Source: Metabacillus fastidiosus NBRC 101226
GTDB taxonomy: Bacteria; Bacillota; Bacilli; Bacillales; Bacillaceae
Direction: 5' to 3'
Assembly: GCF_001591625.1 (NCBI RefSeq)
Contig: NZ_BCVG01000012.1
Location: 1 to 64,000 of the forward strand
DNA length: 64,000 bases
This document shows positions 47,738-59,314 of this stretch, one piece after another; the stretch's first letter is position 1, and each line of letters starts with the position of its first letter. The notes beneath the pieces were generated by a model. It did not search any database and was not told the origin of the DNA. It saw only the letters and a program-made list of their open reading frames with translations. Position numbers and translations under genes: made by a program.

Positions 47738-47787
47738 AAAAAAGATAAACACCTTTCCCAACTTAATGAAAACGGTGTTTATCTTAT
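47738..47787. terminator. Bidirectional terminator between yyaC and parB
   Basis: AAGATAAACACC/GGTGTTTATCTT perfect stem of 12, with nine T on the minus strand; it can serve parB and partly yyaC. Confidence 0.8.
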
Positions 47788-47796
47788 CTGCATTTA

Positions 47797-48648
47797 TTAT
47801 AATGTTTCATCTGTGTGAATTAGTTCCAGAATACGCTCTAAATCCTCTTTTGAGAAAAATTCAATTTCAATTTTTCCTTTTTCCTTTTGCTGCTTAATCG
47901 TTACGCCTGTTCCAAAATAATCGCGTAAAAGAGATTCTCTCTCTTGAATAAAAATATTTTTACTCGGCTTTTGTTTTGTTTCACGTGGAACATTTTCATT
48001 TAGTTGCTGGACAATTTGCTCCACTTGTCTAACGTTTAAATGTTCCTTGATAATTTTATCAACTAATGGCTGGAGCTTATCTTTATTTTTTAAGCCAAGA
48101 ATTGTCCGCCCATGTCCCATTGACAGTTTCCCTTCTGAAATAAGGGATTGAACTAGTTTAGGCAATGACAATAATCTAATATGATTCGCTATATGCGGTC
48201 TGCTTTTTCCTAATCTTTTTGCCAGCTGTTCCTGAGTATAATTTAATTTTTCGAGTAAAGTAGAATAAGCTTGAGCTTCTTCAATCGGTGTTAAGTCCTC
48301 ACGCTGTAAATTTTCTAGTAAAGCAAGCTCCATCATTTGCTGCTCCGAAAATTCACGAACGACAGCAGGAATAGTAGCTAATTTTGCTTCTTTCGCTGCC
48401 CGAAATCGCCTTTCTCCAACAACAATTTCAAAGCCTTTAATACTTTTTCTCACAACAATAGGCTGTAAAATACCATGCTGTTCAATCGATTCCTTTAACT
48501 CTTCTATGGCTTCTTTTTCAAATACTTTCCTAGGTTGATAAGGATTTGGACGTAATTCATGAAGCTTAATTTCTTGAATAACTTCTTCCTTATCTATTTC
48601 AACATTAGAAAATAATGCATTAATGCCTTTACCTAGACCTCTAGCCAT
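47797..48648 (-). CDS. parB: Chromosome partitioning protein ParB (Spo0J)
   Basis: 283 residues. An N-terminal CTPase/ParB domain has the GERRFRA motif, a helix-turn-helix region includes YTQEQLAKRLGKSRPHIANH, and a C-terminal dimerisation domain follows. It loads on parS and spreads as a sliding clamp, organising the origin with SMC. It overlaps parA by eight bases and carries a parS in its own sequence. Confidence 0.97.
   Translation of the reverse strand: MARGLGKGINALFSNVEIDKEEVIQEIKLHELRPNPYQPRKVFEKEAIEELKESIEQHGILQPIVVRKSIKGFEIVVGERRFRAAKEAKLATIPAVVREFSEQQMMELALLENLQREDLTPIEEAQAYSTLLEKLNYTQEQLAKRLGKSRPHIANHIRLLSLPKLVQSLISEGKLSMGHGRTILGLKNKDKLQPLVDKIIKEHLNVRQVEQIVQQLNENVPRETKQKPSKNIFIQERESLLRDYFGTGVTIKQQKEKGKIEIEFFSKEDLERILELIHTDETL
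47977..47992. promoter_or_regulatory. parS site inside parB
   Basis: TGTTTCACGTGGAACA is the reverse complement of TGTTCCACGTGAAACA, a full match to the parS consensus. B. subtilis has a parS at the equivalent place in spo0J. Confidence 0.93.
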
Positions 48649-49402
48649 TTACAACCACTTCCTTTGCCAAATCCAGATACATCTCTGCCCCTTTTGAACG
48701 CGGATCGTAAATAATAATTGGCTTTCCATGGCTCGGTGCTTCACTTAATCGAATGTTCCTTGGAATAATAGTCTTGTATACTTTATCTTGGAAATACTTC
48801 TTTACTTCATCAATGACTTGAATACCAAGATTTGTTCGTGCATCCAGCATCGTTAGAAGCACCCCTTCAATCATTAAATCAATATTTAAATGCTTTTGAA
48901 CGAGTCTGACAGTATTTAATAATTGACTTAATCCTTCAAGTGCATAGTATTCACATTGGACAGGAATTAATACGGTATCAGATGCTGTCAGTGCATTAAT
49001 TGTTAATAAACCTAGTGAAGGCGGACAATCAATAATGACATAATCGTATTCATTTCTTATCATTTCCAATGCTCTTTTCAATCGGACTTCTCTCGAAATA
49101 GTAGGGACAAGCTCTATCTCAGCCCCTGCTAATTGAATCGTTGCTGGAATAATCTCTAAATTTTCTATCTCTGTTTGTTTAATAACTTCTTTAACATTGA
49201 CATCATCAACTAATATATCATAAATGCAACGCTCGACTTCTGCTTTATCAATACCTGTGCCGCTCGTTGCATTTCCTTGTGGGTCAACGTCAACGAGAAG
49301 CACCCGTTTTCCGATATATGCTAAGCAAGCACCTAAATTAACAGATGTTGTCGTTTTCCCGACACCACCTTTTTGGTTTGCGATCGCAATTACTTTTCCC
49401 AC
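48641..49402 (-). CDS. parA: Chromosome partitioning ATPase ParA (Soj)
   Basis: 253 residues, same as B. subtilis Soj. A Walker-type ATPase with deviant P-loop KGGVGKTT, DVDPQGNATS and IIDCPPSLGLLTINA. It interacts with ParB and regulates DnaA. The frame opens at 49420, but GTG 49402 follows AGGTGA at five bases and starts at the conserved MGKVIAIANQ. Confidence 0.97.
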   Translation of the reverse strand: MGKVIAIANQKGGVGKTTTSVNLGACLAYIGKRVLLVDVDPQGNATSGTGIDKAEVERCIYDILVDDVNVKEVIKQTEIENLEIIPATIQLAGAEIELVPTISREVRLKRALEMIRNEYDYVIIDCPPSLGLLTINALTASDTVLIPVQCEYYALEGLSQLLNTVRLVQKHLNIDLMIEGVLLTMLDARTNLGIQVIDEVKKYFQDKVYKTIIPRNIRLSEAPSHGKPIIIYDPRSKGAEMYLDLAKEVVVNG

Positions 49403-49553
49403 AATGTCACCTGCTTTCATTAAACATGGAATCTATCTAACATTATTTTTTATTCTATCATGAAAAAGAAAGGAAAGTTGCACTTTTTCTTATATTGTAA
49501 AGATGTGTCACAATCCTTAGAGATACTAGACTTTATTCATAGGACCACATTTC

Positions 49554-49567
49554 ATTTCCTGGGAAAC
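49554..49567. promoter_or_regulatory. Candidate Noc-binding site
   Basis: ATTTCCTGGGAAAC matches the Noc site consensus ATTTCCCGGGAAAT at 12 of 14 positions. It lies between parA and noc. Confidence 0.5.
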
Positions 49568-49590
49568 AATTCATTTATCTTTCCAACACA

Positions 49591-49631
49591 AATAAGAGGG
49601 TAACTAAAGCAAATGCTGTTACCCTCTTATG
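49591..49631 (-). terminator. Terminator of noc
   Basis: AATAAGAGGGTAAC/GTTACCCTCTTAT perfect stem about 20 bases after the noc stop. Confidence 0.8.
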
Positions 49632-49651
49632 TAAAGAAATAAAAATATACT

Positions 49652-50503
49652 TTACTTTGGTATTTTTATCGTTAATTGAATGTATTCTTCAAATTCTTCT
49701 TCTTCTGTATTTATATTTACACCGCTATCAGCAACCATACTGAGTGATTGGCGAATTGTATTCATGGCAATTCTCGTATCTCTGCTAAATGACCTACGCT
49801 TCGGTTTTGCCTTCTCTTGTTTATTCTCTAATAATTTTACGACACGATCTTCGGTTTGTTTCACATTTAGCTGCTTTTTTATTACTTCTTCTAATAAATT
49901 TAACTGTAACTCAACATTTTTTAATGGTATAAGTGCACGTGCATGACGTTCTGAAATTGCCTTTTGAAGTAAAGCATTTTGTACTTCTTCAGGCAGCTTT
50001 AGTAAGCGCAGTTTATTAGCGACAGTCGATTGTCCTTTGCCTAATCGCTGGGCTAGCGCCTCTTGTGTTAAATTATGCAGCTCTAATAATTTAGCATATG
50101 CAACCGCTTCTTCAATGGAAGAGAGCTCTTCTCTTTGTAAGTTCTCTATTAAAGCAACACTTGCAGTTTCAGCATCATTAAAATCTTTCACAATCGCTGG
50201 AATCGTATCCCAACCTAATTTTTGAACAGCACGCCAGCGTCTTTCTCCGGCAATAAGCTCGTAATGATTATCTATCTGCCTAACAACGATAGGCTGAATA
50301 ATGCCATGAGTATGAATCGTTAATGATAATTCTTCTATTTTTTCTTCTGAAAAAACTGTCCGAGGCTGAAAACGATTAGGAATAATATTTTTAATAGGAA
50401 TTTGCTTTACTTCTTCCAGTTTATCTCGATCGATCTCTTCAATGGCAACTTCGGCTGCTTCCCTTTCTCCCAAACCGAAAAAACGAGAAAATGTATGCTT
50501 CAT
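49652..50503 (-). CDS. noc: Nucleoid occlusion protein Noc
   Basis: 283 residues, a ParB paralogue: [15 protein letters not shown] with [20 protein letters not shown]. The N-terminal [15 protein letters not shown] is the membrane-targeting amphipathic helix of Noc. It binds NBS sites and blocks FtsZ assembly over the nucleoid. The start follows AAAGGTGG. Confidence 0.96.
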   Translation of the reverse strand: MKHTFSRFFGLGEREAAEVAIEEIDRDKLEEVKQIPIKNIIPNRFQPRTVFSEEKIEELSLTIHTHGIIQPIVVRQIDNHYELIAGERRWRAVQKLGWDTIPAIVKDFNDAETASVALIENLQREELSSIEEAVAYAKLLELHNLTQEALAQRLGKGQSTVANKLRLLKLPEEVQNALLQKAISERHARALIPLKNVELQLNLLEEVIKKQLNVKQTEDRVVKLLENKQEKAKPKRRSFSRDTRIAMNTIRQSLSMVADSGVNINTEEEEFEEYIQLTIKIPK

Positions 50504-50577
50504 GATCCTACACCACCTTTAGAAACTACCAATTATTATTATTCTCTCTTTTTCCCCTTTTCCCCTGCTAAAGTATT

Positions 50578-50598
50578 AAAAGAGAAAATAGCTCTTTT
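50578..50598 (-). terminator. Weak terminator after rsmG
   Basis: AAAAGAG/CTCTTTT short stem without a long T run. Confidence 0.35.
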
Positions 50599-50609
50599 CT
50601 ACGGAACAA

Positions 50610-51326
50610 CTATTCTAGCGGGAGTTTATTAGGTGTTCCAGGTTTTCTTGGGTACTTATTTGGAGTAGACTTCTGCTTTTCAATAATAATAATTGATCTT
50701 TCACTTTGTTCGATTGGTAATTCAAAAGACTTTACGTCCTTTACTTTCCCGCCTAATACTTGAATTGCTTTTTTTCCATTTTCTAATTCATCCTGTGCAG
50801 AAGAAGCCTTCATTGCAATAAAGTTTCCATTTTGTTTTACCAATGGAATACATAGCTCACTTAAAACAGAAAGTCTTGCAACTGCCCTAGCTGTAACGAC
50901 ATCATATGATTCACGATGGAGCTTATTTTTCCCAAATGTTTCAGCTCTGTCGTGATAAAGGGACACATTAGTTAAACCTAGCTGCTCTGTTAAATGAGTA
51001 AGGAAATTAATCCGCTTTTGCAAAGAGTCAACAATGGAAACCTTTAAATTCGGGAAACATATTTTAATGGGTAAGCTTGGAAAACCAGCGCCTGCTCCGA
51101 CATCACAGATTGTTAGCGGTTTTGTGAAATCAAAATAAAATGCAGCTGAGATAGAATCATAAAAATGCTTTAAATAGACATCCTTTTCATCAGTAATTGA
51201 TGTTAAATTCATCTTTTCATTCCACTCAACTAACAATTGGAAATACAAATCAAATTGTCTAAGCTGTTCTGGAGAAAGGATGATTCCCTTCTCCTTCAGC
51301 ATTGCTTCAAATTGTGCCTTATCCAT
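50610..51326 (-). CDS. rsmG: 16S rRNA (guanine(527)-N7)-methyltransferase
   Basis: 238 residues; GidB. A SAM-binding Rossmann fold with [17 protein letters not shown] and the substrate region [17 protein letters not shown]. It methylates G527 of 16S rRNA; loss gives low-level streptomycin resistance. ATG 51326 follows AGAAAGG. It follows mnmG by 18 bases. Confidence 0.97.
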   Translation of the reverse strand: MDKAQFEAMLKEKGIILSPEQLRQFDLYFQLLVEWNEKMNLTSITDEKDVYLKHFYDSISAAFYFDFTKPLTICDVGAGAGFPSLPIKICFPNLKVSIVDSLQKRINFLTHLTEQLGLTNVSLYHDRAETFGKNKLHRESYDVVTARAVARLSVLSELCIPLVKQNGNFIAMKASSAQDELENGKKAIQVLGGKVKDVKSFELPIEQSERSIIIIEKQKSTPNKYPRKPGTPNKLPLE

Positions 51327-51344
51327 AGTCAAAACCTTTCTGCC

Positions 51345-53234
51345 TTATTCATTTGCAATCTTTGCAATTTTACCTTGTTCAAGATAGACGAGAAGAATAG
51401 AAATATCAGCTGGGTTTACGCCAGATATTCGCGATGCTTGGGCAACAGAAATTGGTCTTACATCTTTTAATTTCACACGCGCCTCTGTAGCGATACCAGA
51501 TATTGCATCATAATCAATATTTTCTGGAATCTTCTTGCTTTCCATCTTTTTGAGCTTTTCTACTTGCTGTAATGATTTTTCTATATAACCTTCATACTTG
51601 ATTTGAATTTCCACCTGTTCTGCTACATCGCCGTTAACTTCATTATCGGCAGGAATTAATTTTTTTATATGCTCATAAGACATTTCTGGACGTTTTAATA
51701 AATCTGAACCTTTAATTCCATCCTTCAGCTCGCTGCCGCCGGCTGATCTGATGACTTCTTGAGTTTGTTCATTCGGTTTAATAATCGTCGAAGAAAGTCT
51801 TTCCTTTTCTTTCTCAATAGCTTCTTTCTTCTCCAAAAACTGAGTGTAACGTTCTTCTGAAATTAATCCTACTTCATGGCCAACTTCTGTTAAACGCAAG
51901 TCGGCATTGTCATGACGTAATAGTAAGCGATACTCGGCTCTTGAAGTTAAAAGACGATAAGGATCAAGCGTACCCTTCGTTACTAAATCGTCAATCAATA
52001 CGCCTATATAGGCATCAGAACGGCTTAAAATAACTTCCTTGCGGTTTAAAACTTTTTGTGCGGCATTTATTCCTGCCATAATACCCTGTGCAGCGGCCTC
52101 TTCATAACCTGATGTACCGTTTAACTGACCTGCTGTATAAAGACCTTCCACTAGTTTGGTCTCAAGTGTTGGCCAAAGCTGTGTCGGAATGAGGGCATCA
52201 TATTCAATCGCATAACCAGGACGCATCATTCGGGCATTCTCAAGCCCTGGTACTGTTTTTATCATTTCATGCTGCACGTCTTCAGGAAGACTTGTCGATA
52301 ATCCTTGAATATATACTTCTTCCGTATTGCGTCCTTCTGGCTCTAAAAAGATTTGATGACGCGGCTTATCATTAAAGCGAACGATTTTATCTTCAATTGA
52401 AGGACAATAGCGAGTTCCTGTACCTTTAATCATTCCAGAAAACATCGGGGAGCGATGCAGATTATCATCAATAATTTGATGTGTTTCTAAATTCGTATAT
52501 GTTAACCAGCATGGAAGCTGATCTGTAATAAATTTTGTTGTTTCATATGAAAAAGCACGCGGCTCTTCATCACCAGGCTGTATTTCTGTTTTACTATAGT
52601 CAATTGTATTGCCATTTACACGTGGAGGCGTACCTGTTTTAAAGCGAACTAATTCAAATCCAAGCTCTTTTAAATGATCAGACAGCTTAATGGACGGCTG
52701 CTGATTATTCGGACCGCTTGAATAGCTTAAATCTCCAATAATGATTCTGCCGTTTAAGAATGTACCCGTTGTTAAGACAACTGCCTTCGAACGGTATTCC
52801 GCCCCTGTTTTCGTTATAACCCCGCAGCATTTTCCATCTTCTACAATAAGACGTTCTACCATTCCTTGTACGAGTGTTAAATTTTTCTCATTCTCTAATG
52901 TTTTCTTCATTTCATGCTGGTAAGCAAATTTATCAGCCTGTGCTCTAAGTGCACGAACGGCAGGGCCTTTGCCTGTATTGAGCATTCTCATTTGAATATG
53001 TGTTTTATCCACATTTTTAGCCATTTCCCCGCCAAGTGCATCAATTTCACGAACAACAACCCCTTTTGCAGGACCGCCTACAGAAGGGTTACATGGCATA
53101 AAGCCGACCATATCTAAGTTAATTGTTAATACTAATGTTTTCGTGCCTACACGGGCAGCGGCAAGCGCCGCCTCAATTCCAGCATGACCCGCTCCTACAA
53201 CGATTACATCATAATTTCCTGCTTCATATCCCAT
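51345..53234 (-). CDS. mnmG: tRNA uridine-5-carboxymethylaminomethyl modification enzyme MnmG
   Basis: 629 residues; GidA. An FAD protein ([19 protein letters not shown]) that with MnmE modifies U34 of tRNAs reading split codon boxes. It has [24 protein letters not shown] and a C-terminal MnmE-binding helical region. Lies 18 bases after mnmE. Confidence 0.97.
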   Translation of the reverse strand: MGYEAGNYDVIVVGAGHAGIEAALAAARVGTKTLVLTINLDMVGFMPCNPSVGGPAKGVVVREIDALGGEMAKNVDKTHIQMRMLNTGKGPAVRALRAQADKFAYQHEMKKTLENEKNLTLVQGMVERLIVEDGKCCGVITKTGAEYRSKAVVLTTGTFLNGRIIIGDLSYSSGPNNQQPSIKLSDHLKELGFELVRFKTGTPPRVNGNTIDYSKTEIQPGDEEPRAFSYETTKFITDQLPCWLTYTNLETHQIIDDNLHRSPMFSGMIKGTGTRYCPSIEDKIVRFNDKPRHQIFLEPEGRNTEEVYIQGLSTSLPEDVQHEMIKTVPGLENARMMRPGYAIEYDALIPTQLWPTLETKLVEGLYTAGQLNGTSGYEEAAAQGIMAGINAAQKVLNRKEVILSRSDAYIGVLIDDLVTKGTLDPYRLLTSRAEYRLLLRHDNADLRLTEVGHEVGLISEERYTQFLEKKEAIEKEKERLSSTIIKPNEQTQEVIRSAGGSELKDGIKGSDLLKRPEMSYEHIKKLIPADNEVNGDVAEQVEIQIKYEGYIEKSLQQVEKLKKMESKKIPENIDYDAISGIATEARVKLKDVRPISVAQASRISGVNPADISILLVYLEQGKIAKIANE

Positions 53235-53252
53235 TTTTAAACCTCCAATTCC

Positions 53253-54638
53253 CTATTTGCCAAGACAAAATTGGGAAAACAATTGATCAATTAAACTTTC
53301 ATGTACTGCATCACCGATAATTTCACCTAAAAGCTCCCAACAACGTGTTAAATCAATTTGTACAATGTCGATCGGCACACCGGAATGAACCCCAGTAAGC
53401 GCATCATCTATTGCTTTCTCAGCTTCTGTTAAGAGAGAAATATGTCTCGAATTTGAAACATATGTTAAATCTCCGCTTTGGACATTGCCTTGGAAAAATA
53501 ACGTGCTTATTGCTTCTTCTAATTCATCTATTCCTTTTTCCTCTAATAAGGAAGTTGTTACAACCGGTCGATTTCCTGCTAATTCTTTCACTTTTTCTAA
53601 ATCAATTCTCTGACTTAAATCTGTCTTATTAACAATCACGATAATGTCCATATCTTTCGTTACTTCAAATAACTGAAGATCATCATCTAAAAGCTCTTCG
53701 TGATAATTAAGCACAAGTAAAATAAGGTCTGCTTCTTTTAATACCTGTCTTGACCTTTCTACTCCGATTCTTTCGACAATGTCCTCTGTTTCGCGAATTC
53801 CCGCTGTATCAACAAGTCTTAGCGGAACACCTCTTACATTGACATATTCCTCAATAACATCTCTCGTCGTTCCCGGGATGTCTGTTACAATCGCTTTATT
53901 TTCCTGAACTAAACTATTTAATAAAGAGGATTTACCAACGTTTGGCCTACCGATAATAACCGTTGATAAACCTTCTCTTAATATTTTCCCCTGGCTTGAT
54001 GTTAATAATAATTTTTCTATTTCCTTCTTCACATATGTCCCTTTTTCAATCAGCATCTGATGTGTCATTTCTTCTACATCATCATACTCCGGGTAATCAA
54101 TATTCACTTCTACATGTGCTAATGTTTCTATTATTTCCTGTCTCAGTTTATTAATAAGCTTTGACAGTCTTCCTTCCATTTGACCAAGAGCCATGTTCAT
54201 TGCACGGTCTGTTTTTGCACGAATTAAATCCATCACAGCCTCTGCCTGTGAAAGATCGATTCTTCCATTTAAAAATGCGCGCTTTGTAAATTCCCCTGGC
54301 TCAGCAATTCTTGCTCCATTTCTTACGACCAATTGCAGTACTTTATTTACTGTCACTAATCCGCCGTGACAGTTTATTTCTACAACATCTTCTCTAGTAA
54401 AAGTTTTTGGTCCTCTCATAATAGAAACCATTACTTCCTCGACAATCTGTTCTGTATCAGGATCAATAATATGACCGTAATGGATCGTATGTGACTTTTC
54501 TTCTGCTAATCTTTTACCAGAAGGAGCTCTAAAAACTTTATCAGCAATTTTAAAAGCCTCATCCCCGCTTAAACGGATAATAGCAATTGCACCTTCTCCA
54601 AGCGGTGTCGAAATAGCCGCTATCGTATCAAATATCAT
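53253..54638 (-). CDS. mnmE: tRNA modification GTPase MnmE
   Basis: 461 residues; TrmE. N-terminal formyl-THF-binding domain ([16 protein letters not shown]), a G domain inserted in a helical domain ([30 protein letters not shown]) and the C-terminal FCLGK with the catalytic Cys. Partner of MnmG; potassium-dependent GTPase. Confidence 0.97.
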   Translation of the reverse strand: MIFDTIAAISTPLGEGAIAIIRLSGDEAFKIADKVFRAPSGKRLAEEKSHTIHYGHIIDPDTEQIVEEVMVSIMRGPKTFTREDVVEINCHGGLVTVNKVLQLVVRNGARIAEPGEFTKRAFLNGRIDLSQAEAVMDLIRAKTDRAMNMALGQMEGRLSKLINKLRQEIIETLAHVEVNIDYPEYDDVEEMTHQMLIEKGTYVKKEIEKLLLTSSQGKILREGLSTVIIGRPNVGKSSLLNSLVQENKAIVTDIPGTTRDVIEEYVNVRGVPLRLVDTAGIRETEDIVERIGVERSRQVLKEADLILLVLNYHEELLDDDLQLFEVTKDMDIIVIVNKTDLSQRIDLEKVKELAGNRPVVTTSLLEEKGIDELEEAISTLFFQGNVQSGDLTYVSNSRHISLLTEAEKAIDDALTGVHSGVPIDIVQIDLTRCWELLGEIIGDAVHESLIDQLFSQFCLGK

Positions 54639-54960
54639 CCTATACTCACCTCTCTTTATTCCTCTCTTTTATATAAAATAAATTTGAAATTAACTAGTAA
54701 CAGCAAAACTTAAAGATACCATAATCCAAATAAAAAATAAATATTATCCACAATCGTTCTTTTTTTATTTTTCTATTTATTATTTTAACTTATCCACATG
54801 TTAATAACAATATTTGCTGAATACCCATCTAAATTTTTAAATGATAGAAAATAGCCATCATTTTTCACTCTCAATCAGAAAAGAAAAAAGTTATTATTTA
54901 CATAAAAAAGCCTATCTAAGTATTTCACAAAATCTTGTGAATATTAGATAGGCTTTCATT
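54639..54960. other. Intergenic region with two DnaA boxes
   Basis: Perfect TTATCCACA boxes at 54744-54752 and 54790-54798, same orientation, outside the main oriC cluster. The jag terminator is at 54903-54957. No gene. Confidence 0.6.
54903..54957 (-). terminator. Terminator of the rpmH-rnpA-yidC-jag block
   Basis: AAAGCCTATCTAA/TTAGATAGGCTTT outer stem with an inner TTCACAA/TTGTGAA hairpin, T-rich on the minus strand. Confidence 0.8.
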
Positions 54961-55578
54961 TTATTTTGGAGAAATAACGATATAACGGTTAGGATCCTCT
55001 CCAATGGAGGATGTTTTTATCCCCTTTATACTGGCAAGTGCCGCATGGATTACCTTTCGCTCATATGAAGGCATAGGCTCAAGCTTCACTTCTTTTTTAT
55101 CTTTTACTACTTGTCTTGCCAAACGTTTTGCGAGCTCTGACAAAGTAGCTTTTCTTCGCTCACGATAGTTTTCAGCATCAACAATAATTTGTAAATACTG
55201 CTTTGAATATCGATTTGCAACAAGCTGTGTCAAATATTGAAGTGAATTCAGTGTCTGGCCCCTTTTTCCGATTAAGAGAGCTATTTCCTTCCCTCTAATT
55301 GAAAATAGGACCTGCCTTCCACCTTGTTCTACATCTATATCTGCTTCAATATTCATTTTTTTGATTACATCTATCAAAAATTTCCTGGCTTCCTCAACAG
55401 GATTAACTTTCAATTTAATATGAACTGTTGCAGGCTTTTGCCCGAATAATCCAAGAAAACCTCGTTTTCCTTCACTAATAACATTTATTTCTACTTCATC
55501 AGTGCCTACATTTAACTCGGCTAAAGCGGATTTTACTGCTTCATCGACGGTGAGTCCACTAGCAGTTATTTCTTTCAC
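54961..55578 (-). CDS. jag: RNA-binding protein Jag (KhpB)
   Basis: 205 residues. Jag_N domain ([36 protein letters not shown]), a KH domain ([15 protein letters not shown], a GxxG loop) and a C-terminal R3H domain ([11 protein letters not shown]). An RNA-binding partner of KhpA, linked to wall growth. Overlaps the yidC end by four bases. Confidence 0.95.
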   Translation of the reverse strand: MKEITASGLTVDEAVKSALAELNVGTDEVEINVISEGKRGFLGLFGQKPATVHIKLKVNPVEEARKFLIDVIKKMNIEADIDVEQGGRQVLFSIRGKEIALLIGKRGQTLNSLQYLTQLVANRYSKQYLQIIVDAENYRERRKATLSELAKRLARQVVKDKKEVKLEPMPSYERKVIHAALASIKGIKTSSIGEDPNRYIVISPK

Positions 55579-56360
55579 TTTTTAGTTCCCTCCGATTTAC
55601 CTTTATTCCCCTGCAGATCAGGACCTTTAATTAAAAATGTTTGCCCAATCATAAATAAGTTACCAACTACCCAATATAATGATAATGCAGCAGGGAAATT
55701 TACAGCAAAGATAACGATCATGATCGGCATAAGCCAAAGCATCATTTGCATTTGCGGCATCATCGCTGGATTTTGTCCTGATGTTCCGGCCATCATTAAT
55801 TTTTGTTGGATAAATGTTGTGATACCGGCTACGATTGGCAAGATGAAGAATGGATCACGTTCACCAAGGTCAAACCATAGAAAATTATGCTGTGCAATTT
55901 CTTGCGTTCTCATAATGGCATGGTAGAAACCTATTAAAATCGGCATTTGAATAAGTAACGGGAAACATCCTGCGATCGGATTAACACCATGCTTTTGGAA
56001 TAATGCCATCGTTTCCTGTTGTAATTTCTGTTGGGTCTGCTGATCTTTTGAACTGTATTTTTCCTTTAACTTTTGCATTTCAGGCTGTAATGCCTGCATT
56101 GCTTTAGAACTTTTCATTTGTTTTATCATAAGAGGTAAAATAGCTAAACGGATAATCAATGTAACGACAATGATAGATAATCCATAGTTGTTACCAAATA
56201 AAGTTGCAAAATATGTAATTAACCAAGATAGTGGATATACGATATATGTATTCCAAAAACCTTCACTTTCTTTTGTGATCGGCTCATTCACATCCATACA
56301 TCCAGTTAATAAGGATAGAAGAAGCGCTAATCCAATCAATAGCAATATTCGCCTTTTCAA
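55575..56360 (-). CDS. yidC: Membrane protein insertase YidC (SpoIIIJ type)
   Basis: 261 residues. A lipoprotein signal ending LLTGC, then five helices of the Oxa1/YidC fold: [20 protein letters not shown], a coiled-coil cytoplasmic loop, and [18 protein letters not shown]. In bacilli SpoIIIJ also supports SpoIIIA-SpoIIQ assembly at sporulation. Upstream of jag. Confidence 0.96.
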   Translation of the reverse strand: MKRRILLLIGLALLLSLLTGCMDVNEPITKESEGFWNTYIVYPLSWLITYFATLFGNNYGLSIIVVTLIIRLAILPLMIKQMKSSKAMQALQPEMQKLKEKYSSKDQQTQQKLQQETMALFQKHGVNPIAGCFPLLIQMPILIGFYHAIMRTQEIAQHNFLWFDLGERDPFFILPIVAGITTFIQQKLMMAGTSGQNPAMMPQMQMMLWLMPIMIVIFAVNFPAALSLYWVVGNLFMIGQTFLIKGPDLQGNKGKSEGTKK

Positions 56361-56638
56361 TCTTTTTTCCTCCTAAAAATTAAGTAGTGACAAAGGACTT
56401 TCACTAGTATGAACTTTAAAACGAGAAGAGAGAATAATTATTTTTACATCTCACATTTTACCATCTTTTCATGATTTTTTCTCGATTTTCATTAGCTGAA
56501 TTTCTACAATTTCTTATAAAATTCAACTAATTGGACCTTTACTGGCAATTGATTTCCCAATCTCCCATTCGGCTTCCTTGTCTTTTTTAGAATCTTTAGT
56601 CGGTAGTCTTACTTACCGGTTAAATATAGAATAAAATT

Positions 56639-56977
56639 TCAAGGACGATACAGCTTCATTTTTTTAAATAGATGGTTCAAACTGCTTTTTACTTCATCAT
56701 ATGACATTTCAGCAGCTGGCTTTCTTGCAATAATAATAAAATCTTTATTATTTACAATCCGCTCTTTCTCTTCTAAAAAAACTTGTCTTATCAATCTTTT
56801 TACCCTATTTCTCGTAACTGCATTCCCAATTTTCTTGCTGACAGAAAGGCCGATCCTAAGTTCACTTTCTTCTCTTTCAAGAAAATAAATGACAAATTGT
56901 CGATTTGCCATTGATTTCCCCTGTTTAAATATTTTTTGAAAATCTTCATTTTTTTTTATTCTATTTTTTTTATTCAT
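56639..56977 (-). CDS. rnpA: Ribonuclease P protein component
   Basis: 112 residues: [20 protein letters not shown], the RNR motif in [18 protein letters not shown], and [11 protein letters not shown] protein cofactor of RNase P for tRNA 5' maturation. ATG 56977 follows GGAGTGA; a GTG nine bases upstream is also open. Confidence 0.96.
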   Translation of the reverse strand: MNKKNRIKKNEDFQKIFKQGKSMANRQFVIYFLEREESELRIGLSVSKKIGNAVTRNRVKRLIRQVFLEEKERIVNNKDFIIIARKPAAEMSYDEVKSSLNHLFKKMKLYRP

Positions 56978-57063
56978 TTTCTTCACTCCGGTTGTGATTA
57001 CAAAAATCTCACCATCATTATGTCAATTATGTAAGTGATTTAAACGATTAATCCTTATATGTG

Positions 57064-57093
57064 AAAAAAGACCACTGATAATTTTCAGTGGTC
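57064..57093 (-). terminator. Hairpin terminator/attenuator after rpmH
   Basis: GACCACTGA/TCAGTGGTC perfect stem with six T on the minus strand, overlapping the rpmH stop. It may limit readthrough into rnpA. Confidence 0.75.
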
Positions 57094-57227
57094 TATGCTG
57101 ATAATACTTTTCTTCCCCTACTACGACGACGAGCAAGAACTTTACGTCCGTTTGGAGTGCTCATGCGGCTACGGAAACCATGAACTTTACTACGCTTACG
57201 TTTATTTGGTTGATAAGTACGTTTCAT
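57093..57227 (-). CDS. rpmH: 50S ribosomal protein L34
   Basis: 44 residues starting [20 protein letters not shown], with [20 protein letters not shown] toward the end, the universal L34. The start follows GAGGAGGTG. Too short for many gene finders but unmistakable. It marks the origin-proximal end of the minus-strand genes. Confidence 0.98.
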   Translation of the reverse strand: MKRTYQPNKRKRSKVHGFRSRMSTPNGRKVLARRRSRGRKVLSA

Positions 57228-57377
57228 ATATAACACCTCCTCTGAGGAATAGCTGTTAAAGACAGTCTTGCTAATTATAGTGAGTTAGCTGAAATTTGTC
57301 AACCTCTACAGCCCTATTAATTTCTCCAATGTAAATAAAAAAAACTTAAAACGATCTTCATCGATTTTAAGTTTCTA

Positions 57378-57639
57378 TGTGGATAAGTTTTTAACATCTT
57401 TTTTATTATCCACATCATTTATCGACATGTTTTTCACATATTATATCATTGTGGACAAGTTTTTTAAACAATATATTAGTTATGTGGATAAGTTTTTTAA
57501 AAGCATTGCAACTATTGACTTATTTTGATATTATATTTGTGTTTTAACTCTTAACAATGAAAAATAGATTTCTGTTTATCCACAGATTGTGGATAAAGTG
57601 TGGAGAAGTATAAACATCTTGTTATTTAAATTGTCCACA
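57378..57639 (+). other. oriC: oriC DnaA-box cluster upstream of dnaA
   Basis: Perfect boxes TTATCCACA or its reverse complement are at 57378-57386, 57406-57414, 57483-57491, 57576-57584 and 57588-57596. Near-matches are TGTGGACAA (57450-57458) and TTGTCCACA (57631-57639). This is the incAB-type half of the bipartite origin of bacilli and also probably autoregulates dnaA. Confidence 0.93.
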
Positions 57640-57755
57640 TGCAGTGAATTATGTCGAAAACATGTTTTTCTACTATATTATTTTTTATTTATATTTTTAG
57701 TAGAATGAATATTTATACAATAGATCGTTTTAGTAAAGGAGGGACAATGCCTCTA

Positions 57756-59108
57756 ATGGAAAATATTTCGGAGTTATGGAGTAAGGCCTTAATAGAAATT
57801 GAGAAAAAAATTAGTAAACCTAGTTTTGAAACATGGTTAAAGTCAACAAAGGCACATTCTCTGCAAGGTGATACTTTAATCATTACTGCTCCTAACGATT
57901 TTGCCCGTGATTGGTTAGAGTCAAGATATTTACATTTAATTGCAGATGCTGTCTATCAATTAACTGGTGCAGAACTTGCAATCAAATTTATTATTCCTGA
58001 ACATTTAACAGATAGTGAATTTTCGTCTAAAAACCAAGTGAAGCCACCATTAAATCAGGCAGAGGAACAAAATGAATTATCACAAAATATGTTAAATGAT
58101 AAATATATTTTTGATACTTTTGTTATTGGTTCTGGAAACCGATTCGCCCATGCTGCTTCTCTGGCAGTAGCAGAGGCACCAGCTAAAGCTTATAATCCTT
58201 TATTTATTTACGGTGGAGTTGGACTTGGGAAAACCCATCTTATGCATGCCATCGGACATTATGTCCTTGAACATAATCCATCCGCAAAGGTCGTTTATCT
58301 ATCATCTGAAAAATTTACAAATGAATTTATTAACTCAATCCGTGATAATAAAGCAGAAAATTTCAGGAATAAATATCGAAATGTAGATGTTCTATTAATA
58401 GACGATATTCAATTTCTCGCAGGAAAAGAACAAACACAAGAAGAATTTTTCCATACATTCAACACGCTTCATGAAGAAAGCAAGCAGATTGTTATTTCCA
58501 GTGACAGACCGCCTAAAGAAATACCAACGCTTGAAGATAGACTTCGCTCCCGATTTGAATGGGGTTTAATAACAGATATTACACCGCCTGATTTAGAAAC
58601 AAGGATTGCTATTTTGCGGAAAAAAGCAAAAGCGGAAGGGCTCGATATACCAAATGAGGTAATGCTTTATATTGCTAATCAGATCGATTCGAATATTCGT
58701 GAATTAGAAGGAGCTTTAATACGTGTCGTTGCTTATTCCTCATTAATTAATAAGGATATAAATGCTGATTTAGCTGCTGAAGCTTTGAAAAATATTATTC
58801 CAAGTTCGAAGCCTAAGATCATTTCCATTAGTGATATTCAAAAAGTTGTGGGTGAACATTATCATGTTAAACTAGAAGACTTTAAAGCAAAAAAACGTAC
58901 AAAATCAGTCGCTTTCCCACGACAGATCGCTATGTACTTATCACGAGAATTAACCGATTCGTCCCTTCCTAAAATAGGTGATGAATTTGGAGGAAGAGAT
59001 CATACTACTGTTATTCATGCCCACGAAAAAATATCAAAACTGTTGCAAAACGATGAACAATTTCAAAAGCAATTAAAAGAAATTGAAGGAATATTACGAG
59101 GGAACTAG
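57756..59108 (+). CDS. dnaA: Chromosomal replication initiator protein DnaA
   Basis: About 450 residues. Domain I ([20 protein letters not shown]), a linker, an AAA+ domain with Walker [18 protein letters not shown], Walker [15 protein letters not shown] and box VII arginines, and DNA-binding domain IV with the signature [15 protein letters not shown]. The frame opens upstream at 57651. AAAGGAGGG serves either ATG 57747 (close) or 57756 (family start); the latter is chosen by homology. Confidence 0.97.
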   Translation: MENISELWSKALIEIEKKISKPSFETWLKSTKAHSLQGDTLIITAPNDFARDWLESRYLHLIADAVYQLTGAELAIKFIIPEHLTDSEFSSKNQVKPPLNQAEEQNELSQNMLNDKYIFDTFVIGSGNRFAHAASLAVAEAPAKAYNPLFIYGGVGLGKTHLMHAIGHYVLEHNPSAKVVYLSSEKFTNEFINSIRDNKAENFRNKYRNVDVLLIDDIQFLAGKEQTQEEFFHTFNTLHEESKQIVISSDRPPKEIPTLEDRLRSRFEWGLITDITPPDLETRIAILRKKAKAEGLDIPNEVMLYIANQIDSNIRELEGALIRVVAYSSLINKDINADLAAEALKNIIPSSKPKIISISDIQKVVGEHYHVKLEDFKAKKRTKSVAFPRQIAMYLSRELTDSSLPKIGDEFGGRDHTTVIHAHEKISKLLQNDEQFQKQLKEIEGILRGN

Positions 59109-59157
59109 TTTGATTAACTAGGATAATGTGAATAACTAAGTCTTACTCATGCACAGT

Positions 59158-59275
59158 CTGTCCACATGTGGATAGGCTGTCTTTCCTTTGAATTACTACG
59201 TTATCCACATATCCACAAGCCCTACTATTACTTCTACTATTTTTTTAAATAATAATTATATATATACAAGTAATT
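59158..59275 (+). other. oriC: Origin unwinding region between dnaA and dnaN
   Basis: DnaA boxes are at 59167-59175 (TGTGGATAG), 59201-59209 (perfect) and 59209-59217 (one mismatch). A short GC-rich piece and DnaA-trios in CTACTATTACTTCTACTA (59222-59239) follow. The AT-rich DUE (about 59240-59272) comes last. This is the same order as the B. subtilis basal unwinding system. Confidence 0.9.
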
Positions 59276-59314
59276 TGATAGCTGGCTAAATTGCTTATTC
59301 AAGGAGGATCCAAA

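Noticed and set aside
47730-47819. 29-codon plus-strand ORF starting MWKKKDKHLSQLNENG after GGAGG
   Set aside because: It runs through the parB terminator stem and the parB 3' end in antisense; spacing to the site is long and no homologue is known to me.
53865-53878. CGTTCCCGGGATGT in mnmE as a Noc site
   Set aside because: Only 10 of 14 consensus matches and within conserved MnmE G-domain codons.
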